From positions 1-43,204 of IMG/VR virus record IMGVR_UViG_3300042691_043479: a DNA stretch of 43,204 bases. The stretch is one strand, 5' to 3'. Below, piece by piece: positions 17,073-24,700 of the stretch; position 1 is the first letter of the stretch; each line of letters begins with the position of its first letter. The DNA is from a virus. The position numbers and the translations under genes are program-made. The notes beneath the pieces were generated by a model, which saw only the letters and a program-made list of their open reading frames with translations, had not been told where the DNA came from and did no database searches.

Positions 17073-18066
17073 TAAAAAAATTTGTCCCTGAATTTCCGAA
17101 ATATTCTGTATTTTCTGTTTTTGTTGCATTTCTAATTTTGTTAGGGGGAATTTTAATCTGTATGTTTACTTCTGATGATAAATTAGTTTGAAATGATAAA
17201 GTTTGATCGACATCAAAAATGTATAAATTACCATCAACATTATTTCTTGTTTTAATTAAGTTAAGTGTTTGTGGACTCGCGGACAAAAATAAAGGTCCTA
17301 TTGTTGTGCTACAAGAATCTCGTGTATCGGTGTTAGAAGTATAACAACTTAGAGAAGGATAAAAAACAGGGTAATCATTATTATGTTTAACAAAAGTATG
17401 AATTATATCATAATTTCTTACATCCAACAGATCTTGCGAAAACCGATTTGTGAATATTAAATCAGGGTTACTAGTAATTTGTGAATATCTGGTTATGCTT
17501 TTAATTTCTGTTTCATCGTTAAAATCCCAATCTATGCGTTCAATTGGAAAGGAACCAGATATGCAATATTTGGGGGAAAATCTTATGGTGAGGGGAGAAA
17601 CCCCATATACTGGTTGTGTTTCGCAATTTATTTTAGCAATTGGTGGTATTTCTTTAAGTTCTATAAACTCATTTTTTATGATGGAACCACTTATACTTTT
17701 TGTAATAGATGTTTGTTTAACGTATTTAGTGGTTAATTTAACATTGTATTTACCTGGTATCGTGTAGGTATGATTGACTGGTAAAAAATTATCAGAAAAG
17801 CAATCCGATTTAAAACCACTTTGAGTTAATGTTAAAGTGGTATTGTAATAGTCTCCGAAATCCCATTCGTGCACGATTATGTCATAATCGTCGGTAAGAT
17901 CAGAAGTATTTTGAAAATAAACTTTTAAGGAAGGCGAATATCCTGAAATATAATTTGTTGATGTGTAAGCTGTTGTTTTAAGTCCATCTGTTAAGGGGGT
18001 TCCTTTATCCCAACTATAATTGGGAGGAACTGTAAAAGCAGACAATACTGTAAAATTAACATCCAT
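17068..18066 (-). CDS. Protein with two PKD-like domains (332 aa)
   Basis: PKD domains are extracellular Ig-like folds. The first spans about 45-130: SPSLKVYFQNTSD, then HEWDFGDYYNTTLTL, then NHTYTIPGKYNVKLTTKYV. The second spans about 140-250: PPIAKINCETQPVYGVSPLT, RIDWDFNDETEI, then HTFVKHNNDYPVFYPSLS. The WDFGD and WDFND cores are hallmark PKD sequences. The last 80 residues have no recognised fold. There is no signal peptide, as expected for a virion component. It probably acts as a rigid spacer or adhesin on the tail. A late-type box (ATTAAATAAT) lies 10 nt upstream. Confidence 0.8.
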   Translation of the reverse strand: MDVNFTVLSAFTVPPNYSWDKGTPLTDGLKTTAYTSTNYISGYSPSLKVYFQNTSDLTDDYDIIVHEWDFGDYYNTTLTLTQSGFKSDCFSDNFLPVNHTYTIPGKYNVKLTTKYVKQTSITKSISGSIIKNEFIELKEIPPIAKINCETQPVYGVSPLTIRFSPKYCISGSFPIERIDWDFNDETEIKSITRYSQITSNPDLIFTNRFSQDLLDVRNYDIIHTFVKHNNDYPVFYPSLSCYTSNTDTRDSCSTTIGPLFLSASPQTLNLIKTRNNVDGNLYIFDVDQTLSFQTNLSSEVNIQIKIPPNKIRNATKTENTEYFGNSGTNFFT

Positions 18067-18076
18067 TGTTGGTTTT

Positions 18077-18086
18077 ATTATTTAAT
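18077..18086 (-). promoter_or_regulatory. Late-type box ATTAAATAAT before PKD gene
   Basis: It lies 10 nt before the ATG at 18066 in a 48-bp gap. Confidence 0.55.
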
Positions 18087-18114
18087 GTAAAATTTAAAGT
18101 ATAGTTTTATTAAA

Positions 18115-18369
18115 TTAATCTTCTAATGAAAGAGGCGATGTAAACAATTCCTCCTCAATGGGTCCGAGAGAATCATGTGAAGCAAGAGGCAAAGCAAGTT
18201 CAGCAATTTTAGCTTCGCATTCTTCTTTTGTACCTACAAATAGCTTTTCTTGTGTAGACGTACCGATGTTTGTTTCAAACAATTTAATAATATACTGATC
18301 GTTGAAAAGTAATTGCCACGGTCCTTCTGTACTCGTTGACCATCCTTGTTCGTTTGGTTCTATTAACAT
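18115..18369 (-). CDS. Small protein downstream of beta-repeat adhesin (84 aa)
   Basis: It starts MLIEPNEQGWSTSTEGPWQL and contains LFVGTKEECEAKIAELAL, a strand-helix pattern seen in small phage fibre-associated proteins; function is unknown. The ATG at 18369 lies one base after the stop of the beta-repeat gene (TAATATG), so coupling is likely. A GTG at 18384 in the same frame is possible but would extend into the upstream gene by 14 bp. It could be a chaperone or accessory factor of the adjacent adhesin, by position only. Confidence 0.6.
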   Translation of the reverse strand: MLIEPNEQGWSTSTEGPWQLLFNDQYIIKLFETNIGTSTQEKLFVGTKEECEAKIAELALPLASHDSLGPIEEELFTSPLSLED

Positions 18370-18370
18370 A

Positions 18371-20263
18371 TTATGAAATAACACTCAAAGTTGAAGTTAA
18401 AGAACTGTAATTAGCAGTTCTGCCTGGTGCTCCTATTAAAGACACAGAAGCATACGTTTGTGTAGTTGATCCTGGAAAGAATTTGAACGCGTCTCCTATA
18501 CTAGGAGGAGTGTTGAATGAAACTGTTAGAGTAGTATTTGTAAATGTTGCAGTTGCTGTCACAGCTCCTGTAGTTTTAGCAACAGTGACGGTGCCAGCTG
18601 AAATGTCTGTTGTTCCTGTATATGTATGAGCAAAACTTCCCAATGCAAGTGTGCCAGGACCTAGTTTGGTAAGTCCTCCACTTCCTCCATCATTACTAAA
18701 AGGAACAGCCATAGCTAGAGTTCTTCCAGAATAAACTGAAATTTTTGCTCCGCCGTTTTTGATTATTAAATTCCACGTAACGCCAGCAGGTGTTACAGCA
18801 GGCAAGTTTCTGTCTGTTCCTTTATCATAATCAAACGTTCCTCCGTTAAAATTAATTGTATTTGTATGAGTATTTCCTATAGCTGGAGTGTTACCAGTTA
18901 CTTGATTAAGTTTTAAAGATCCTCCATTTAAATTAATTGTTGATGTTGACGAAATTCCAACAGTTGAAGATCCAAACAGTAAAAGGGCTTGGTTTGTATT
19001 ATAAGCAGACCCGGTCCAAGGACCTGTTATATCTACAACACCATTGTTTAGTGTAAAAACAGAAACAGGAGTTGGGTTGTCTGTTGCGTGACCTCCTCCT
19101 GAAATATACATTTGCGCAAATGCATGTGTGCCACCATCAACAATGATTGAGGCGGTTGGCCCAGAGAACCACACAGACCCGTTTGCACTAAGAGCGCCGC
19201 TGTTCAAAATAATTGTACCATTTGAACCCGTCGATCGATTATCTCCGATCATTAAACCGCCATACAAAGTCACATTAGCACCAGAAATTGTTAATGTTCC
19301 TACGTTATTAGCATTTTGAGCCACGGTAAAACTTCTCGGTGCCGCTTGTGGTCCTTGATTGGTTTGAGTAATAGTTCCTGTAAAATTTGCATTCGCTGGA
19401 GCAGCAGCCGTTCCCTGACATAATGTAAAGTCTTTACTTGTAGTGAAATTCCCAGAAATGTTTAGAGTTCCTCCAGTGTGAGTAAGTACTCCACCAAGAT
19501 TACCAGTAGAAAGTGTTTGTGTTCCAGTTCCGCTTTTTGTGAAGGTTCCTGTTGTACTTGATAACAAACCAACAAACGTAGCAGTATTTGCTGACGAAAC
19601 TGTTAAATTGTTTCCTCCAATAGAGATTGTTCCTGCTCCTTCTAATGAAGCAACTGTTTCCGATCCATCAATAGAAAACATTGCTCCAGACAGCACTTCT
19701 ATTGCGGATGCATCCGAAATCCGATTTGCAGTGCTTGTATTAAGAGTTCCCTGGGAGACAATTGTTTTACCGGTATAAGTATTAGCTCCCCGTAAAGTAA
19801 CAGTCCCATTTCCGCTTTTTGTAATAGATCCAACTCCAGACAGAACCCCGTTAAAACTCATATCCCCTACTGCTTTAATAATATTGCCGCTAGGATTTAA
19901 TTTAATGTCGTTATTAATTGTTTGTAAAGTCGAAGAATTATTTATAAATCCTCCAGTTCCAATAGTCAATCTATTACCAGATAATTGGAACTGGCCAGCT
20001 GTGGAATCAAACCCAATGCTGCCGAATAGAGTATCTGTAGTAAAATTATTAAAAGCAGTCAAACGGTTAGTGCCAGCAAAGGTTAAAAGAGAATTTGATG
20101 TTGGGATTTTTGATCCACTCCAATTGTTGGCTGTACTCCAATTATTGTCTGCTCCTAAACCAACCCAATAAAACCCTCTATTCCAAACAAGGTTGGATCC
20201 TCTCCAGATCTGTAAAGCAGGAAAAGTTCCAAATTGTATGTCTGTCGCACTTAATAATTCCAT
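18371..20263 (-). CDS. Autotransporter-associated beta-strand repeat adhesin (630 aa)
   Basis: It starts MELLSATDIQFGTFPALQIW followed by RGSNLVWNRGFYWVGLGADN, an N-terminal module seen on phage tip proteins. Beta-strand repeats are clear: ITKSGNGTVTLRGANTYTG near 140, FTKSGTGTQTLSTGN near 250 and LTKLGPGTLALGSFAHTYTG near 545, each with a following GTL/GTV strand. The rest is Gly/Thr/Ser/Asn-rich parallel beta-helix-like sequence. In bacteria these repeats are found in type V secreted adhesins; here no signal peptide or outer-membrane barrel exists, so it is a virion protein. The ATG overlaps the upstream fibre stop as TAATG. It is paralogous in design to the partial gene at 1-441. Confidence 0.85.
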   Translation of the reverse strand: MELLSATDIQFGTFPALQIWRGSNLVWNRGFYWVGLGADNNWSTANNWSGSKIPTSNSLLTFAGTNRLTAFNNFTTDTLFGSIGFDSTAGQFQLSGNRLTIGTGGFINNSSTLQTINNDIKLNPSGNIIKAVGDMSFNGVLSGVGSITKSGNGTVTLRGANTYTGKTIVSQGTLNTSTANRISDASAIEVLSGAMFSIDGSETVASLEGAGTISIGGNNLTVSSANTATFVGLLSSTTGTFTKSGTGTQTLSTGNLGGVLTHTGGTLNISGNFTTSKDFTLCQGTAAAPANANFTGTITQTNQGPQAAPRSFTVAQNANNVGTLTISGANVTLYGGLMIGDNRSTGSNGTIILNSGALSANGSVWFSGPTASIIVDGGTHAFAQMYISGGGHATDNPTPVSVFTLNNGVVDITGPWTGSAYNTNQALLLFGSSTVGISSTSTINLNGGSLKLNQVTGNTPAIGNTHTNTINFNGGTFDYDKGTDRNLPAVTPAGVTWNLIIKNGGAKISVYSGRTLAMAVPFSNDGGSGGLTKLGPGTLALGSFAHTYTGTTDISAGTVTVAKTTGAVTATATFTNTTLTVSFNTPPSIGDAFKFFPGSTTQTYASVSLIGAPGRTANYSSLTSTLSVIS

Positions 20264-21684
20264 TAAATTACAATATAAAGAGTGTTAGGATCTGGAGAAA
20301 CAGGTAAAGCTGAAACAGCTACAATAGTTGAAACTGCACTTGTTCCTGGGGTAGTGGTTACAACTGTTTTTACATAAATCGAAGAATTACCAGAATATGT
20401 TGTATATGCACTTTGCCAATTAGAGCTTAAAGCTCTGACTTCAGTATCAACATTAGACGCCCATTGCGCTGAGTTGCTTTGGACTGTCGTGTATGTGGAT
20501 TCCCAATTAGAAGTTAAAGACCTGACTTCGGTATCAACATTAGATGCCCATTGAGCTGAGTTACTTTGAACCGTGGTGTATGTGGATTCCCAATTAGAAG
20601 TTAAAGACCTGACTTCGGTATCAACAGAAGTCAAATCTGTTAAAGCACTTAAAGAAATCGTATTACCATTAGAGATAGAAAGTTGTTTATTTAATTCATT
20701 AAATGAAAGGGTTTGAGAATCTGTTTCAGAAGTAAGGAATGTAGAGGAAATTAAAGAATAAGCACTAGACATTTCATAGGCTTTATCCCAATTACCCGTT
20801 AAAGCCCTGACTCCAGTATCAATGTTTGATGCCCATTGAGCTGAGTTACTTTGAACCGTGGTGTATGTGGATTCCCAATTACCTGTTAAAGTTCTAACCT
20901 CAGTATCGATACCAGTACTGCCCACATCAATTAGTGCACTTAAAGAAACTGTATTGCCATTAGATATGGAAAGATCTTTAGTGCCTTCATTAAATGAAAG
21001 GGTTTGAGAATCTGTTTCAGAAGTAAGAAATGTAGAACTAAGGGTTTTAAATGTATTGTAGGTTGATTCCCAATTACCCGTTAAAGCCCTGACTCCAGTA
21101 TCAATGTTTGATGCCCAAAAAGCTGAATTAGTTTGAACTACTGTAGAAGCATTTTGCCAATTACCCGTTAAAGCCCTGACTCCAGTATCAATGTTTGATG
21201 CCCAAAAAGCTGAATTGCTTCGGACTGTGGTATAGGTTGATTGCCAATCGCCAGATGCACTTCTATAAATGGTAGTGGGAAGAAGAGTTGCGGTAGTTGA
21301 AGCAACATTTGTTTTGTAATTATTAAAATCAGACGTTAAAACTAATTGAGAAGAAATGCTATTTACTGTAGAGTTAGTAGTATAAGAAGAAGAATTCGAT
21401 GTGTAATTTGTATAGGTACTTTGCCAATTAGAAGTTAAAGCTCTGACTTCAGTGTCAATTCCTGTATTATTTGCACTTAGTAAAATTATTTTAAGTGTAT
21501 TATCATTTACATCTGATAACCATTCGCTTATGTGTTTAGTCGAACCTGTTACATTTTTTGCTGATAATGAAAGTGCATTATAAAAATTAGTTTTTTTTGT
21601 TTGGCCAGATCCATGTACAATTAAAAGATCAGAAGGTTCTAATTGTAATTTTTCTGTTAATTCTGGGATGGTTTTATTTGCCAT
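20263..21684 (-). CDS. Trp-repeat tail-fibre-like protein (473 aa)
   Basis: It starts MANKTIPELTEKLQLEPSDL, a common phage fibre N-terminus. The body repeats a 29-residue unit (NWESTYTTVQSNSAQWASNV followed by DTEVRSLTS) many times, with interleaved FLTSETDSQTLSFNE and ISNGNTISLSAL modules. The first part of the unit and the NLSFNEITKDLSL module also appear in the fibre at 438-1928. It ends SPDPNTLYIVI, matching SDTLYIIVG of that fibre. A regular 29-residue period with one Asn-Trp pair suggests a trimeric coiled or beta-spiral shaft. It is immediately followed by an overlapping beta-repeat adhesin, so the pair may assemble as shaft plus tip. CGATAAATAAT lies 10 nt upstream. Confidence 0.75.
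   Translation of the reverse strand: MANKTIPELTEKLQLEPSDLLIVHGSGQTKKTNFYNALSLSAKNVTGSTKHISEWLSDVNDNTLKIILLSANNTGIDTEVRALTSNWQSTYTNYTSNSSSYTTNSTVNSISSQLVLTSDFNNYKTNVASTTATLLPTTIYRSASGDWQSTYTTVRSNSAFWASNIDTGVRALTGNWQNASTVVQTNSAFWASNIDTGVRALTGNWESTYNTFKTLSSTFLTSETDSQTLSFNEGTKDLSISNGNTVSLSALIDVGSTGIDTEVRTLTGNWESTYTTVQSNSAQWASNIDTGVRALTGNWDKAYEMSSAYSLISSTFLTSETDSQTLSFNELNKQLSISNGNTISLSALTDLTSVDTEVRSLTSNWESTYTTVQSNSAQWASNVDTEVRSLTSNWESTYTTVQSNSAQWASNVDTEVRALSSNWQSAYTTYSGNSSIYVKTVVTTTPGTSAVSTIVAVSALPVSPDPNTLYIVI
20436..20622 (-). repeat. 87-bp tandem repeats in Trp-repeat fibre
   Basis: The segment starting near 20436 recurs at 20523 and, in part, at 20610, a period of 87 bp (29 codons), encoding NWESTYTTVQSNSAQWASNV plus DTEVRSLTS. 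More diverged copies continue to about 21480. Confidence 0.8.
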
Positions 21685-21694
21685 GGATTTGTAA

Positions 21695-21704
21695 ATTATT
21701 TATC
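21695..21704 (-). promoter_or_regulatory. Late-type box GATAAATAAT before Trp-repeat fibre
   Basis: It lies 10 nt before the ATG at 21684 in a 40-bp gap and has ATAAATA. Confidence 0.6.
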
Positions 21705-21724
21705 GTTGTTTGTTTGTTGAAAAT

Positions 21725-24700
21725 TTAAGGAATTACTATAATTTTTTGTTCTATTGGGGGTATTTCAGGTTCTGTAGTAATGTAACCATTATTTGGATAT
21801 CCTGCAGTATAAAGATAATAAATTGCCGGTGCCGTATTAATGGTTAATGAATAATGAATGGGCCCGAAATCATTAAGAATCATAAAAGAAGCATCATATA
21901 TACCCTCAGTTGGTACTATGCCTGTGATCAATCCGTTTGTTGTTAAAGTTAACCAATCAGGGAAATCAACTGCTTGATAAATTGCTGGTCCATTTTCCGC
22001 GCTGCATTGAAAATTAAAAGTTTCTAAAGCCACAGCACTTAAAATTAAGCTATGTTTAATATAAGAGGGTTCTGTTAATGCTTCAGGGGGGGTTGCATTG
22101 TAAATCGTTATTTGTTTTAATGATAATGGTGAAACGTCTTTAATATTAAAATCTATTAATAAATCATTATAATTTTCATCTTTGCAAAGTAATGTAAGTA
22201 AATATTCTTTGTTTAAAGAATTATACGATAAAGAAGGTCTACCTACTTCTGTGATATTTAAAGAAGATAAACCAATTATTGATAAAATGTCTTCTGTTAT
22301 TAATGGAAATACCTTTTTAAATTTATTTTTATTTAAATCTAATTGATATAATTCAGGAGCTATTATAGAGGGTACGGAACTGTAATCTTCTATTGAAGAA
22401 GAAGAAAGACTACAAACTGAAATTGTTACCAATTTCTGTTCAGGAAAAAACCAAGTGTCTCCTGGCTTAGCTATAGCACCATAATTTTTTAATTCCAAAA
22501 GAATTTTAAACTCGTCTTCTTTCAAAAGAAATTCACTAGAAGACTCTAAAACCAAAGAAGGATAAGGCGCATATTCTCTTAATAGGTTAGTAAAAGTAGG
22601 AACCACTAAAGAAAGATATCTAGAATCATCTGCAATAGAAAAAATTTCATCTTTTTCAAAATCATAGTTAATTTTTTCAAACAATAAAACTCCAGGAGTT
22701 TCAATCATTAAAGTGTCAAAAAATAAATCTATTTTTTTGATGTTTAACCCAGACAGATCTGTAATATAGTTTAAAACATAAGATCCTGTTAAATCATTTA
22801 TTATAGTAGTTCCTTTATATGTATCGAACACTGCAGATAGTGCGACTGCTCCGGGCGACACGAATTGAGAATTTTTCCTAACCCAAATTTCACCCGGGGT
22901 GTTAATTCTTTCTGAATAAGGAACATTTTCAAGATCTTTATATAAACCATATTGATTACCAAAAATGTCTGTGACCCAATTATCTAATAAAAATCCAGAT
23001 TTTTTTAAAATTTGATCTTCTGTCCATTGTTTAATATCTAATTCACCTGTGTAAGAAACTGGATAATTTGCTAAGTCTTTCCATTCTGAATCTTCTTTAC
23101 CAGTCCAAGGAGATTGCATCGACTTGGGTGTTATTAATCCTAAATTTATATTAGAATTGGTATCATATCCTGATTGATATGGGATAAATTTTTGGTGTGT
23201 TTTAAAAACCTCTTTATTTATATTTCCAGCTAATTCTCCTGTAATAAATGATTCTTTAAGCCATTCATTGTTTTCAGAATCAATAATATATGGTGTTTCT
23301 TGAAATTCTTTAGTTAATCCACGACCATTTATTATGCCATTTTGATTAGAAAAATTATTCGATAAAGTTGCACTAAAAGAACCATAACTAACATTATAAT
23401 TTTTATTGATATATTGTGAAGCTCCTAAATTATTAGGAATAAAATAACCACCAACCTCACTCACGCTATACAAATCTTCAAAAGCAGGAAACGCTGCTAC
23501 GGTAGGATAAAATTGATTAGATAAATTAGCAAAAGGCTGTAAAGCTTCTATTGTTAATGTTTCTGATATTGTGGGATAAATGGTTTCTGCAATTTCTGGA
23601 GTAGCTGTAATATTCCAGGTAAAAGAATTTATTGCGTTGTAATAAACTTCTACTGGTTCGTTTTCAATTATATTTTGAAATAAAAGATTTGAAGCTGAAG
23701 TTGTTGCGTTAACATTTAATGATGTTTTAATGTTTTGTAATTGAAAAGATAAATTTGAATCAGAAGAAGTGGTAAATTCTAAAGTACACCACTGATTTTC
23801 ATCCACAGTTATTTGCATCTCGAACGGTTGAGACCAAACCATTTTTTGAGGATAGAGACGATCGTACTCAACTTTAATGCCCGAAGAAAAAGAAATATCA
23901 GAAAATCGAGGTTGTGATATTAGGTTGTGGTCGTCAACTAATCTTATATAATTTCCAACAACATCAATACCACCATACTTAGTATATTGATTTTTTCCAG
24001 AATAAGATTTTGCCCAAAAAGGTTTAGCGCCTATATTTTCTATTCTGGTGTATTTATTGCTTGAAGATGAGTTATAATCCCACCCATTAAGTTTAGTGTT
24101 TAAAACAAATCCGGGAATTGGTGTACTAATAGAAGTAAAAGAGGGAACTAAAGTTATAGGGGATACTGCGGTAACTGGTGGAATATTATTAAAAACATAA
24201 TATCCAGAAATAGAAGGATTATTTGCATTTGCGGTTAAAGCAATGACGGATATGTTATAAATTCCACTCAAAGTGGGAAGGAAAGTAAAGCTTTGAGAGT
24301 TTTTAAATGTTTTTGAAATTTGGTGGGGTGATGTAATTGTCCAGGATTCAACATTTACTATAGCATCAAAAAATAATTCTGGGTATTGTGGGTCTTGATT
24401 TAAATTTAAAGTGGTAACAGGATAACTTACTACTATCGGTCTAATGTCAGAAATAGTAGTATAATCTGCGTTAGTCCAAATAGAGCCCCGATTTTCCAAA
24501 ACATCTGTTATTTCTTCAACTACACCAGAAAGAGTATAATAAGAAGATAGTAACCGGGAATATGAAATGATATCTCCCGGATTTAAAATCATTTGAGACG
24601 GTTCTGATGTATTAATCCATTGTCCTTCACTGTTCTTTTTTGCTTTAATCCATACATTTTTATTTTGTGTTGGATATGAATGTCGAACAACATAACTTGG

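Noticed and set aside
18370-18384. GTG start for the 84-aa protein
   Set aside because: An ATG one base after the upstream stop gives a cleaner coupled start; the GTG remains possible.
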